Assembly (NCBI GenBank): GCA_963783175.1
Contig: CAWANG010000017.1
Coordinates: forward strand, 1 to 64,000
Source of the DNA: Roseiarcus sp963783175
GTDB taxonomy: Bacteria > Pseudomonadota > Alphaproteobacteria > Rhizobiales > Beijerinckiaceae
Direction of reading: 5' to 3'
DNA: 64,000 bases
Each line of letters starts with the position of its first letter. Position 1 is the stretch's first letter. Shown here piece by piece: positions 22,747 through 32,098 of the stretch. The notes under the pieces were generated by a model. It searched no databases. It was given only the letters and a program-made list of their open reading frames with translations, and was not told where the DNA came from. The translations under genes and the position numbers were made by a program.

Positions 22747-23689
22747 CGGGCGCTCCGCTCGGCGCGTTCAGCCGAGGAGGAGGCGCTCCGGTGGTATCGC
22801 GCGCGACACGAACGGTCGGCGATCGCCAGTGCGCGGCGCCGTCCGCCTCGCGCATCAGGCTGGCGAGTTTCCGCTCTGTGTCGCCCTCCGCGACCGGAGT
22901 GTAGACCGCGAGGCGCAGCCCCTCGGCGCCCGAGACGGCGAAACTCGTGTACTCGAACAGCATCCGTCCGGCGACCGGGTGATCGATGCGTTTGTGGCCT
23001 GAAAGATGGCCCGCGATCTCCTGGCGCGGCCACCATTCGCGGAACTCCGCGCTCGCGGCGCGCAAGCTCGCGATAAGGCGCTCGAAGTCCGCGTCTCCCC
23101 GATAAGGCGCGTAGTCTGCGCGGAACATTGCGAGCGACACTGCGGCGAGACTCGGCCAATCGGCGAGCATCGCCCGATGCGCCGGATTTGCGAACATCAG
23201 GTTCATGATGTTGCGCGCGTCGCCTTCGAGGCGTGCGTAATCGCCGAAAACCGCCGCGGCGGGGCCGTTCCAGGCCAGAATGTCCCACCGACGGCCGATC
23301 ACGTAGGCAGGCTGCCCGCTAAGCGAGGCGAGCATGCGCCGTATCGGCGCATCGACAATTTCCGGACCCGCCTCGCGTTTGAGCGCGGGCGGCCGGTCCG
23401 CCAGGACGAACAGGTGGCGCCGCTCGGCGGCGTCGAGGCGCAAGGCGGTCGCCAGCGCGCCGAGGACCTCGGCCGAAGGGCTGACCCTGCGCCCCTGTTC
23501 CAGCCAAGTGTACCAAGTGACGCCGACCCCGGCGAGCTGCGCGACCTCCTCGCGGCGCAAGCCGGAAGTCCTGCGCCGGAAGCCGTTCGGCAAGCCGACC
23601 TCGGAGGGTGCGAGCCGCTCGCGGCGCGAACGCAGGAACGCCGCAAATGCGCGCCGCCGCTCATCGTGCGAACCCGACGTTCCGTCCAT
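22730..23689 (-). CDS. XRE-family regulator with MmyB-like C-terminal domain
   Basis: About 319 residues. An N-terminal helix-turn-helix (about residues 14-75, RREEVAQLAGVGVTWYTWLE) is followed by a MmyB-like ligand-binding domain (VIGRRWDILAWNGPAAAVFGDY onward). The ATG at 23689 was chosen because homologous regulators begin close before the helix-turn-helix; a second ATG at 23701 is possible. It is divergent from an SDR with about 94 bp between starts, the common arrangement in which this type of regulator controls an oxidoreductase. Confidence 0.85.
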   Translation of the reverse strand: MDGTSGSHDERRRAFAAFLRSRRERLAPSEVGLPNGFRRRTSGLRREEVAQLAGVGVTWYTWLEQGRRVSPSAEVLGALATALRLDAAERRHLFVLADRPPALKREAGPEIVDAPIRRMLASLSGQPAYVIGRRWDILAWNGPAAAVFGDYARLEGDARNIMNLMFANPAHRAMLADWPSLAAVSLAMFRADYAPYRGDADFERLIASLRAASAEFREWWPRQEIAGHLSGHKRIDHPVAGRMLFEYTSFAVSGAEGLRLAVYTPVAEGDTERKLASLMREADGAAHWRSPTVRVARDTTGAPPPRLNAPSGAPVNRGR

Positions 23690-23783
23690 GCGCAGTAGCA
23701 TAGCAGGATCGATACCAGAATAAACCGGCTCCTTTTTGCGCCGCGCCGCCTTTGCTACCTCTCGTTCAACGGAGCCAACGGAC

Positions 23784-24617
23784 ATGACCATGAAGGGCAA
23801 GACGGCGCTCATCACCGGCTCGACGGACGGGGTCGGGCGTTACGTCGCCGGGCGCCTCGCGGCGGAGGGCGCGCGCGTCGTCATTCACGGCCGCGATCGG
23901 GCCCGCGGCGAAGCAGTCGTCGAGCGGATCAAGCGCCAAGGCGGCGACGCGCGCCTTCTCATTGCCGACCTCTCGTCGCTCACCGAGGTTCGGTCGCTCG
24001 CCGAAGCGGTCAAGCGCGACGCAGACGGTCTTGACGCGCTGGTCAACAATGCCGGAATCGGCACGAGCGCGGCGCGACGGGAGCTCAGCGCCGACGGCTT
24101 CGAACTGCGGTTCGCGGTCAACTACCTTGCCGGGTTTCTTTTGACTCGCCTTTTGCTCCCGACGCTCGAGAGCCGCGCCTCGTCGCGCATTGTCAACGTC
24201 GCCTCCGCGGGACAACAGCCCATCGACTTTACCGACGTGATGCTGACTCGCGGCTATAGCGGCGCCCGGGCCTATCGGCAGAGCAAGCTGGCGCAAATCA
24301 TGTTCACATTCGATCTGGCGCAGGAGCTCGCGGGACGAAACGTCGCGGTCAATTGCCTGCATCCGGCGACCTTCATGGATACGACCATGGTCCGTTTGAG
24401 CGGCGTTCAGCCGATCAGCACGGTTGAGGAGGGCGGCGCGGCCATTCTTGAGCTCGTCATGTCCCCGTCGCTCGAACGCGCGAGCGGGCTCTATTTCAAT
24501 GGCATGCGCGAATCCCGGGCCGATCCGCAAGCCTACGACGCCGAGGCGCGAGGAAAACTGCGCGCGTTAAGCTTCGAGCTCGTCGGGCTCGCCGATCCGC
24601 TCGAGTCGCGCATCTGA
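23784..24617 (+). CDS. Short-chain dehydrogenase/reductase
   Basis: A 277-residue Rossmann protein with TALITGSTDGVGRYVAG at the start, NNAG in LVNNAGIG, and catalytic Ser and YxxxK in VASAG and YRQSKLA. The ATG at 23784 has GGAG upstream. The substrate is unknown. It resembles light-dependent protochlorophyllide-reductase-like or retinol-dehydrogenase-like SDRs in its length and NYLAGFLLTRLLLP segment. The divergent XRE regulator probably controls it. Confidence 0.88.
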   Translation: MTMKGKTALITGSTDGVGRYVAGRLAAEGARVVIHGRDRARGEAVVERIKRQGGDARLLIADLSSLTEVRSLAEAVKRDADGLDALVNNAGIGTSAARRELSADGFELRFAVNYLAGFLLTRLLLPTLESRASSRIVNVASAGQQPIDFTDVMLTRGYSGARAYRQSKLAQIMFTFDLAQELAGRNVAVNCLHPATFMDTTMVRLSGVQPISTVEEGGAAILELVMSPSLERASGLYFNGMRESRADPQAYDAEARGKLRALSFELVGLADPLESRI

Positions 24618-24655
24618 TCGCTTGTCGTTTGAACAACAGGGAGCTTGAACGCGTC

Positions 24656-25366
24656 ATGACCGATCACGTCTTCATACTCGGCGGAACGTCGGGAATCGGA
24701 CTTGCCGCCGCGGTGAAACTCAGGGGCCTCGGTTACGCGGCGACCATTGCCGGGCGCGATCCGGCGAAGCTCGAAGCCGCGCGCCGTTTGCTCGGCGATG
24801 TCGGAGCGGTCGTCATGGACGCCGCCGATCCGATCGCGGTCAAGGCGGCCTTCGCTGACGCCGGGCCGATTGATCATTGCGTTCTCGCCTTCGGCAGCGG
24901 CAAGGGCGCCGGGCCGCTTCGTGACGCTAAGATTGAGGCGGTGAGGCAAGGCTTCGAGGAGAAGACGCTGCCGCATATCGCCTGCGCCCAGGCCGCCCTG
25001 CCGACATTGCGCAAAGACGGAAGCCTGACCTTCATCTCCGCTGTGTCGGCTTACGCAGCGTTGCCCGGCACCGCCGGCCTCGCTGCGGCGAACGCGGCCG
25101 TCGGGGCGCTGGTCCCCGTCCTCGCCGCCGAATTGCGGCCGCTGCGCGTCAACGGCGTCGCGCCCGGAGTCATTGATACGCCGTGGTGGGACTTCCTCTC
25201 CGCCGATCAGCGGAGAGCGGTGTTCGCCGATTACGCCGCCAGGACGCCGGTCGGCAGGATCGGCAGGCCCGAGGATGTCGCCGACGCCATCGCCTTCCTC
25301 ATCGGTAACGGATTTGTGAACGGCGAGACAATCGTCTGTGACGGCGGCGTCCGCTGGGCCGCCTGA
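24656..25366 (+). CDS. SDR-fold protein lacking the catalytic YxxxK
   Basis: A 236-residue SDR with a degenerate cofactor loop VFILGGTSGIGLAAA. Ser is present (FISAVSA), but the position of the catalytic Tyr and Lys reads LAAANAAV instead of YxxxK. The C-terminus GFVNGETIVCDGGVRW is typical of FabG-like SDRs. Loss of both residues suggests a different reaction or a non-catalytic role. Related SDR subfamilies with this replacement exist. AGGGAG lies upstream of the ATG at 24656. It follows the preceding SDR by 38 bp, so it is likely in one operon. Confidence 0.85.
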   Translation: MTDHVFILGGTSGIGLAAAVKLRGLGYAATIAGRDPAKLEAARRLLGDVGAVVMDAADPIAVKAAFADAGPIDHCVLAFGSGKGAGPLRDAKIEAVRQGFEEKTLPHIACAQAALPTLRKDGSLTFISAVSAYAALPGTAGLAAANAAVGALVPVLAAELRPLRVNGVAPGVIDTPWWDFLSADQRRAVFADYAARTPVGRIGRPEDVADAIAFLIGNGFVNGETIVCDGGVRWAA

Positions 25367-25474
25367 GGAATGCGCAGGCGGCCCTAGCGCGAAACACGAC
25401 GTCTGCATTAATCTACCGATCGGCCGCGACCGTCACGATGCCCATTGCTGGCCCTGAGTTCAGGATTGCGCCGG

Positions 25475-26326
25475 ATGACAATGGACACGATCGCGGCCGT
25501 GGCGGCGAAGAAGCTCAGCAAGCTCGTCGTCGGCGACTTCCGCGAAATCTTCGGGTCTACCCACGACGAATTGGCCGAGCGCGTGGGTGGCTTGGCGCGC
25601 ATCACGATCGAGTGCCTCGGCAGGAGCGACGCCCTCTACCACAACTTCGAGCACACTGTCCTGGTGACGACGGTCGGCCGCGACATTCTGCTCGGGCGCA
25701 CGATGTCGGAGCGGCTCCACCCCGACGATTACAGTCACCTCATCGTCGCCTGTCTCCTGCACGACATCGGATTTGTTCGCGGCATTTTGAGCGGCGACAC
25801 CGGTTCCGAGTTTGTGATCGATCGCAGCGGCAAGACGGTGAAGCTGCCGCGCGGCGCGTCCGACGCCTCGCTCGCCGCCTATCATGTCGACCGGTCGAAG
25901 CTCTTCGTTTACGAGCGGCTTGGCGATTCGCCGTTCGTCGACGCCGCGCGCGTGGCGGACGCGATCGAGCTCACCCGCTTTCCGCCGCGCCCCAATTCGG
26001 AGACCGATAAGGCTAGTCTCGAGCCGAAGCTGGTTCAGGCCGCCGATCTCATCGGGCAGCTCGGCGATCCGCTTTACCCAAGGAAGGCCAACGCACTCTT
26101 TTACGAGCTCGAGGAAATCGGCAGCAACCGGCAGCTCGGCTACGAATTTCCCGCTGACCTGGTGCAGAAGTATCCGGGGTTCTTCTGGAACTGCGTGTCG
26201 ATGTATATCCAGGACGGGATGAAATATCTGGCCTTGACCGCTTCCGGCCGCCAGTGGATCGCGAACCTTCACAACCACGTCTTTTGCGCGGAAAAATCCA
26301 AGTGGCTGATGGGCCCGCAGATGTGA
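25475..26326 (+). CDS. HD-domain phosphohydrolase-like protein
   Basis: A 283-residue cytosolic protein with HD-type metal motifs YHNFEHT and CLLHDIGF, the latter carrying the His-Asp doublet. The substrate is unknown. It resembles small HD proteins that act on nucleotides or cyclic nucleotides, without GAF or receiver domains. Start: the ATG at 25475, because GGATG lies just before and the domain follows directly. Its reading frame looks intact. Confidence 0.8.
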   Translation: MTMDTIAAVAAKKLSKLVVGDFREIFGSTHDELAERVGGLARITIECLGRSDALYHNFEHTVLVTTVGRDILLGRTMSERLHPDDYSHLIVACLLHDIGFVRGILSGDTGSEFVIDRSGKTVKLPRGASDASLAAYHVDRSKLFVYERLGDSPFVDAARVADAIELTRFPPRPNSETDKASLEPKLVQAADLIGQLGDPLYPRKANALFYELEEIGSNRQLGYEFPADLVQKYPGFFWNCVSMYIQDGMKYLALTASGRQWIANLHNHVFCAEKSKWLMGPQM

Positions 26327-26398
26327 TTTGAAGATTGCGCCGGGTGCGGGCCGCCTGCCCCGCGCGCCGAGCAGCGACTCCGCCGAGGCCGGCCCAGC

Positions 26399-27427
26399 TC
26401 ACGCCTTCGCCAATTCGGCCCTCACGATCCGCGCCCCTTCGACCATCGCCTTCATCTTGCCGTAAGCCGCGTCGCGCGGCAGATATTTGAGGCCGCAGTC
26501 AGGCGCGACGATGATGTCCTCGGGCTTGCGGTGGCGAAGCGCGCGCCGGATCCTCGCCGCGATCGTCTCCGGCGCTTCAATCTCAGGCGTCGAAAGATCG
26601 AGCACGCCGAGGATGATCGTCTGGTCCGGCAATTCCTCGAGCAGCGCACAATCTAGATTTGATTGCGCGGTCTCGATCGAGATCTGCCGGCAGCGGCAGC
26701 CCTTGAGTTGCGGCAGGAACGAATAGGCGCTCGGCCGCTCATGGATGATCGCCGCATAGCCGAAGCAGATATGCACGGCCGTCACGCCGTCCACGCCCTC
26801 GAGCGCCCGGTTCAGCGCGGTGAGCCCATAGTCCTCGGCTGGCCGTGGCCTCGCCTGCATATAGGGCTCGTCGATCTGGACAATGTCGGCGCCGGCCGCA
26901 AACAGATCCTTGATCTCCTCGTTGACCGCGTCGGCGTAAGCAAACGCTGCGTCGGCGAGCGACGGATAATAGTCGTTTTGCGCCTGCTGGCTCATGGTGA
27001 AAGGGCCGGGCACGGTCATCTTGACCTTGCGGTCCGTGTGGGCGCGCAGGAACTTGAGGTCGTCGACCTCGACCGGTCGTTTGCGTCGGATTTTGCCGAC
27101 GATGCGCGGAACCGGATTGGGATGGCCGGACCTGTCGAGCGCAATGCCGGGCTGATCGATGTCGATGCCCTCGAGCGCGGTCGCAAAACGGTTCGAATAG
27201 CTTTCGCGGCGGATCTCGCCGTCGGTGATGATGTCGAGCCCCGCATCCTCCTGCGCCCGGATCGCGAGGACGGTCGCGTCGTCCTGCGCCTCGGCGAGAT
27301 ATGGCTCCGGGATGCGCCATAGTTCCTTCGCGCGAACGCGCGGCGGAAAGCGGCCTGCGAGCTTGGCTCGATCGATCAGCCACTCCGGCTGCGCAAACGA
27401 CCCGACCAGCGTCGTTGGCAGAAGCAT
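26399..27427 (-). CDS. Core MetE-like (B12-independent methionine synthase C-terminal) protein
   Basis: A 342-residue protein that corresponds to the C-terminal catalytic half of MetE. The zinc ligands are visible in HICFG (His and Cys) and APDCGLKYLP (Cys), with a Glu in IVQIDEPY. LLPTTLVGSF is the expected start. Short MetE-like proteins can transfer methyl groups from donors other than folate polyglutamate. No cobalamin-independent N-terminal half is present, so the substrate is uncertain. Confidence 0.88.
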   Translation of the reverse strand: MLLPTTLVGSFAQPEWLIDRAKLAGRFPPRVRAKELWRIPEPYLAEAQDDATVLAIRAQEDAGLDIITDGEIRRESYSNRFATALEGIDIDQPGIALDRSGHPNPVPRIVGKIRRKRPVEVDDLKFLRAHTDRKVKMTVPGPFTMSQQAQNDYYPSLADAAFAYADAVNEEIKDLFAAGADIVQIDEPYMQARPRPAEDYGLTALNRALEGVDGVTAVHICFGYAAIIHERPSAYSFLPQLKGCRCRQISIETAQSNLDCALLEELPDQTIILGVLDLSTPEIEAPETIAARIRRALRHRKPEDIIVAPDCGLKYLPRDAAYGKMKAMVEGARIVRAELAKA

Positions 27428-27530
27428 GGCGTCACCCCCTCGGCAAAATTTTGCGGACCAGCCTCCATCCTGCTCGCTTCGTCCCGTCCGGACAAGCCGC
27501 GCAGCGGCGCGACTGGCTGGCTGGCGGCGA

Positions 27531-27824
27531 TCAACCGCCGGCGGGCGGAATCCCTCGCTCGCGCGCCGACTTCAGCGTGTCAGCGAGCGCGCGTCTCAGC
27601 GCATGCATTTGATCCAAGAGATGGAGGATAACCCCAAGCCCCTCGTCGTTCACGCCCATATTGTCTTTGAGATCGCGGATCAGATTGGCGCGCGCCAGAT
27701 CCATTTCGGTGAAGGCGAGCTCATGGGCGGTCCGGCCCGGGACGAGCCATTCCTCTTCGACCCAGATCGCCAGCGTGCCCCGATCGAGCCGCGCGCGTTC
27801 GAGAAACTCCCGCTCCGTGATCAT
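27531..27824 (-). CDS. cbpM: Chaperone modulator CbpM
   Basis: A 97-residue MerR-like helical protein (MITEREFLERARLDRGTLAIWV) that binds and inhibits the J-protein CbpA. It follows cbpA after 3 nt, as expected for this pair. The sequence LGVILHLLDQMHALRRAL near the C-terminus is typical of CbpM. Confidence 0.88.
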   Translation of the reverse strand: MITEREFLERARLDRGTLAIWVEEEWLVPGRTAHELAFTEMDLARANLIRDLKDNMGVNDEGLGVILHLLDQMHALRRALADTLKSARERGIPPAGG

Positions 27825-27827
27825 TGC

Positions 27828-28727
27828 TCACATCTCCTTGCGCGGATCGTAACTCGGCGCCGGCGTCCAACTGGCGAGGAACGCCTCGAGCGCGGGCTCC
27901 GCTTCGGTCGGCATCATCACCTTCAGCCTGACCAATTCGTCGCCCGCGCCGTCCCGTCTCTTCACCCCCTTGCCGCGGAGGCGCAGCACGTCGCCGGTGT
28001 TCGATCGCTTCGGGATCTTGAGCATGACGCTTCCGGTCGTCGTCGGCGTGCGCACTTCGGCGCCGAGCGCGGCCTCCTTCACGGTCACCGGCAAGTCGAG
28101 GAGGATGTCGTCGGCTTCGCGGGTGAAAGTGCGATGCGGCCTGACGACAATCTGCACCAGCGCGTCGCCGGGCTCGCCCTCGCCGGGCGAAGGCGCGCCC
28201 TTGCCGCGCAGGCGCAGGATCTGCCCGTCCGTGACGCCGGCGGGAATCGTCACATTCAACGTCCCTCCTTGCGGCAGGGTGATGGTCCTGGTCGCGCCGT
28301 TCACTGCGTCGAGGAAATCAATCGCAAGCTCATAGTGCAGGTCCGCGCCCGGCCGCCGCCGCGCCTGCTCGGCGGCGCGACGCAAGAGCTCCGCGAACAT
28401 ATCGTCGCCTTGCGCGAAGTCCCCGTAGGCGCCGTGTCCCTCGTACGGATGCCCGCTCTCGCCCGCATAGTCTCGATAATATCGGGCGTTTGGCGGCGCC
28501 TTCTCAGCGCCCGAGGCGTCGATCTCTCCGGCGTCGAATCGCCGCCGCTTGTCCGGGTCAGAGAGCAGATCGTTGGCGACGCTGACCTCCTTGAACCGCT
28601 CCTCGGCCTGCTTGTCGCCGGGATTGAGGTCAGGGTGAAGCTTCTTGGCCAGTTTCCGATAGGCCTTGCGAATCTCATCGGCGGTCGCCGTCTTGGCGAC
28701 GCCGAGGATCTCATAGGGGTCTTTCAT
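27828..28727 (-). CDS. cbpA: Curved-DNA-binding J-protein CbpA
   Basis: A 299-residue DnaJ-like co-chaperone. The J domain (residues 3-68) has the HPD motif in KKLHPDLNPGD. The C-terminal DnaJ domains contain LRGKGAPSPGEGEPGDALV. There is no zinc-finger CxxCxGxG region, which separates it from DnaJ. It starts at the ATG at 28727. The gene pair cbpA-cbpM is intact. Confidence 0.92.
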   Translation of the reverse strand: MKDPYEILGVAKTATADEIRKAYRKLAKKLHPDLNPGDKQAEERFKEVSVANDLLSDPDKRRRFDAGEIDASGAEKAPPNARYYRDYAGESGHPYEGHGAYGDFAQGDDMFAELLRRAAEQARRRPGADLHYELAIDFLDAVNGATRTITLPQGGTLNVTIPAGVTDGQILRLRGKGAPSPGEGEPGDALVQIVVRPHRTFTREADDILLDLPVTVKEAALGAEVRTPTTTGSVMLKIPKRSNTGDVLRLRGKGVKRRDGAGDELVRLKVMMPTEAEPALEAFLASWTPAPSYDPRKEM

Positions 28728-28946
28728 GCACTGATCCGTGGTCGGGGTTCGAGCTCCTAAGCTTAGCAGAGTTGCCGACGCCGCCTCCAGACGCGCCCGG
28801 CGACCGACGGGCGGACCGACGGTCTCCCGATCCTTGCCTGCGACAAGAAGGCGCGATTGACTCCGTTTCCCTGCGCCCCGACATTGACGTAAGAACGAAT
28901 CGGCCTTGGCGCTTTCGGAGCCGGGGCGGGGCAAGCGGGAGGGAAC

Positions 28947-29243
28947 ATGTCAGGGACGATCATCAACCTCATCATCCAGCTGATCGCCGGCGCCATTGGC
29001 GGCAATGCGGTCGGCGCGGCGGCCAAGAACATGAGCCTCGGAACCGCCGGCAATACGGTCGCCGGCGCGGTCGGCGGCGTCGCCGGTGGATCGCTGCTCA
29101 CCTCGCTCATCCCGATGCTGTCTGGCGCGGCGGGCGGCATGGATATCGGCGCCATTGTGGGTCAACTGGTCGGCGGCGGCGTCTCGGGCGCGATCGTCTC
29201 GGCGATCGTCGGCATGATCATGAACAACATGAAGAGCGCCTGA
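28947..29243 (+). CDS. Small hydrophobic Gly/Ala-rich membrane-type protein, unknown
   Basis: A 98-residue protein, almost entirely Gly, Ala, Ile and Val in two hydrophobic stretches (about 3-25 and 60-95), with GGGVSGAIVSAIVGMIMNNM at the end. GGGAGGG before the ATG supports translation. It resembles uncharacterised membrane proteins seen in Rhizobiales. The function is unknown. Confidence 0.7.
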   Translation: MSGTIINLIIQLIAGAIGGNAVGAAAKNMSLGTAGNTVAGAVGGVAGGSLLTSLIPMLSGAAGGMDIGAIVGQLVGGGVSGAIVSAIVGMIMNNMKSA

Positions 29244-29376
29244 CGCTGTTTTCGCCGCCAGCGAAACGCCCATATCCGCGCCCGGGCCTTGACGGTAAAA
29301 CCGGTCGCGGTTCGAGGTAGCCTTAATTCGAACCGAAAGGCCGGCGACGCGCCGGCCGGCCTGAGGAGCATGATTC

Positions 29377-29823
29377 ATGGGACTGATCAGTTTCGTCAAG
29401 AACGCCGGCGCGAAGATTTTCGGCGGAAGCGAAGCGAAGCCGGCGCCGGCCGAGCAATTGCACAAGGAGCTCGAGAAACACAGCCTCGATGCATCGGGCG
29501 TCAAGATTGCGGTCGAGGGCGACAAGGTGAGGGTGTCGGGCACGGCGCCGACCACCGAGCAAGCCGAAAAGATCGCCATCGCGCTCGGCAACACGGTCGG
29601 CGTCCAGACGGTCGAAAACGACATCAAGCCCGCCAAGGTCGAGGCCGAGTCGAAATTCTATACGGTGAAGAGCGGCGACACGCTGTGGGCGATATCCGAG
29701 AGAGAATACGGCAAGGGGCACGGCGGCAAATACGACGTCATCTTCCAGGCCAACCGGCCGATGCTGACCCAGCCGGACAAGATCTACCCGGGCCAGGTGC
29801 TACGCATCCCGCCGCTGGGCTGA
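29377..29823 (+). CDS. BON-LysM protein, Kbp/YgaU-like
   Basis: A 148-residue cytosolic protein with an N-terminal BON domain (about 25-88) and a C-terminal LysM domain (about 97-147, YTVKSGDTLWAISEREYG). This matches the Kbp/YgaU family, a potassium-binding protein in Escherichia coli. GAGGAG precedes the ATG. The start at 29377 was preferred over the out-of-frame ATG 7 bases earlier. Confidence 0.88.
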   Translation: MGLISFVKNAGAKIFGGSEAKPAPAEQLHKELEKHSLDASGVKIAVEGDKVRVSGTAPTTEQAEKIAIALGNTVGVQTVENDIKPAKVEAESKFYTVKSGDTLWAISEREYGKGHGGKYDVIFQANRPMLTQPDKIYPGQVLRIPPLG

Positions 29824-29982
29824 GCGCGGAAGCACGGGCAAGCGACAGCAGACCCAGACCCTACAAGCAGCGCTTCCGCAGCGGAACTCGTCCGCCTCAG
29901 CGTCGAAACTCGGACTGAAAGGAGCGCCTGGCGCTCGTTGATCCGCGTTTCGAAGTGGCTGAGACGCCCGAGCAACTCGCCC

Positions 29983-31221
29983 TCATCCCTTCGCGTCGAG
30001 GCCATAGAGCGTGTGCAGCGTGCGCACTGCAAGCTCGGTATAGACCTCGTCGATCAGCATCGAGAACTTGATCTCCGAGGTGGTGATGGCGCGGATGTTG
30101 ACGCCCTTCTCGGCCAGCGCCCGGAAAGCCCGCGCGGCGACGCCGGAATGCGAGCGCATGCCGACGCCGATGGCGGAGATCTTCACCACATCCTGCGCCC
30201 CGTGCAGCTTGGCGTAGCCGATTTTCGCCCGCAGCTCCCCGAGGATGGCCATCGCGCGCTCGTATTCCGCCGCGGGCACGGTGAAGGTGATGTCGGTCGT
30301 CGTCGTGTCGTCGGAGACGACCTGGATGATCATGTCGACGTTGATGTTGGCCTCGGCCAGCGGCATGAAGATCGCCGCCGCCACCCCGGGCTTGTCGGCG
30401 ACCTCGCGCAAGGTGATCTGCGCTTCGTCGCGCGAGAAGGCGATGCCGGTGACGACCTCCTGCTCCATGATCTCCTCCTCGTCGCAAATGAGCGTGCCAA
30501 GCCTCGGGCGCGCCGGATCGTCGAATGACGAGCGCACGTAGAGCCTGACCTTGTTGACCATTGCCACTTCGACCGAGCGCACCTGCAGCACCTTGGCGCC
30601 GAGCGAGGCCATCTCCAGCATTTCCTCGAACGCCACCTTGTCGAGCCGGCGCGCCCTCGGCACGATCCGCGGATCGGAGGTGTAGACGCCGTCGACGTCG
30701 GTATAGATGTCGCAACGGTCGGCCGAAATCGCGGCGGCGAGCGCGACTGCGGACGTGTCCGAGCCGCCGCGCCCGAGCGTCGTCACCCGGTTGGTGGCTT
30801 TGTGCAGCCCTTGAAAGCCGGCGATGACTGCGATCTCGCCCGCCTCGAAGCCTTGAATGAGCCGCGTCCCGTCGATGGCGGTGATGCGGGCTGAGCCATG
30901 CGCGTCGTCGGTCAGTAGCGGGATCTGCCACCCGGCCCATGAACGCGCCTTGAGACCGACGTCCTTGAGCGCCAGCGCCAGCAGGCCCGCGGTCACGAGT
31001 TCGCCCGAGGCGACGACGGCGTCGTATTCGGCGGTGTCGAATTGCGAGCCCGCCTCCTTGCACCACGCGACCAGCTCATTGGTCTTGCCGGCCATCGCTG
31101 AGACGACCACCGCGACTTCCGCGCCGGCGTCGATCTCTCGCCTGACGTGCGCGGCGACGTTGCGGATGCGTTGAACGTCGGCGACCGACGTGCCGCCGAA
31201 CTTCATCACCAGGCGCGGCAT
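29983..31221 (-). CDS. lysC: Aspartate kinase
   Basis: It phosphorylates aspartate, the first step toward Lys, Thr and Met. The protein is 412 residues. The kinase domain has the KFGGTSV motif at residues 6-12 and GRGGSDTSAVALAAA for substrate binding. Two ACT domains (from about 270 and 350) give feedback control. The start at 31221 is chosen so that the protein begins MPRLVMKFGG; earlier in-frame ATGs would add an atypical extension. Confidence 0.95.
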   Translation of the reverse strand: MPRLVMKFGGTSVADVQRIRNVAAHVRREIDAGAEVAVVVSAMAGKTNELVAWCKEAGSQFDTAEYDAVVASGELVTAGLLALALKDVGLKARSWAGWQIPLLTDDAHGSARITAIDGTRLIQGFEAGEIAVIAGFQGLHKATNRVTTLGRGGSDTSAVALAAAISADRCDIYTDVDGVYTSDPRIVPRARRLDKVAFEEMLEMASLGAKVLQVRSVEVAMVNKVRLYVRSSFDDPARPRLGTLICDEEEIMEQEVVTGIAFSRDEAQITLREVADKPGVAAAIFMPLAEANINVDMIIQVVSDDTTTTDITFTVPAAEYERAMAILGELRAKIGYAKLHGAQDVVKISAIGVGMRSHSGVAARAFRALAEKGVNIRAITTSEIKFSMLIDEVYTELAVRTLHTLYGLDAKG

Positions 31222-31336
31222 GGATCCTTGAAACCTTGGGGGAAAACGCGCTCTCTCGCGCAATGCGTGGGGGCGGCGTATAAGGCCGTGCGCCGGGTGG
31301 GTCAACGCGCCACGGCCGTCGAGCGAAGGGGTTCAG

Positions 31337-32089
31337 ATGTCGGCTGCGCCGCCGCCGAGCGTCATGTCCGAGGAGGTCGCCCGCTTCGATGCGCTGGGCG
31401 ACGCCTGGTGGGACTTGGACGGGCCGATGGCGCCGCTGCATCGCCTGAACCCGGTCCGGATCGGCTGGGCGCGCGACCGTAATCGCGCGGCATTTCAAGC
31501 TCACTGCCCCGACAGGGACCCCGCTCGCCGGGATCAGTCTCCTCGACGTGGGCTGCGGCGCAGGACTGTTCGCCGAGCCTTTGGCGCGCCTCGGCGCCGA
31601 CGTCGTCGGCGTCGATCCGGCGCCCGCCGCGATCGAGGCCGCACGCCGCCATGCCGAGGAGACCGGCGCCCGGCTCGCCTACCGCGCCGCGTCCGTCGAG
31701 GAGCTCGCCGCGGAGCCGCGGCAGTTCGACGTCGTGAGCGCGATGGAGGTGATCGAGCACGCGGCCGATCCGAATGCCTTCGTTGCTTCCGCCGCCTCGC
31801 TCGTCAAGCCCGGCGGCCTTTTCCTCGCGTCGACCTTGAACCGGACGCTGAAGAGCTTCGCCCTCGCCATCGTCGGGGCCGAATATGTGCTTCGCTGGCT
31901 CGAGCCCGGAACGCACCGCTGGGAGCAGTTCGTGACCCCAATCGAGCTCACGGCCTTCGCGCGCGCCGCGAACCTTAGGCGGGTCAGCTTTCGCGGCGTC
32001 GTCTATGATCCGTTCAGCGCGGCGTGGCGGCTCTCGCGGCGACACGAGCCGTGAACTATCTGTTCGCGGCGCGAAAGCCGGACAATTGA
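31337..32089 (+). pseudogene. ubiG: Ubiquinone biosynthesis O-methyltransferase UbiG, three insertions
   Basis: It methylates two ubiquinone precursors using SAM. Repaired, it is 249 residues. SAM motif I is LLDVGCGAGLFAEPLARLGA, followed by the conserved DVVSAMEVIEHAADP. The frame breaks near 31477 (an extra C before the SAM motif), restoring RDVIARHFKLTAPTG. Two more extra bases near 32038 and 32049 restore SRDTSVNYLFAARKP at the C-terminus. The gene faces lysC and is followed by the opposing Ial-B gene after 9 bp. Confidence 0.88.
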
Positions 32090-32098
32090 GCCCGCGGC

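Noticed and set aside
27225..28760. A 511-codon plus-strand open frame across the MetE-like and cbpA region
   Set aside because: It overlaps three supported genes on the other strand, including the complete cbpA-cbpM pair.
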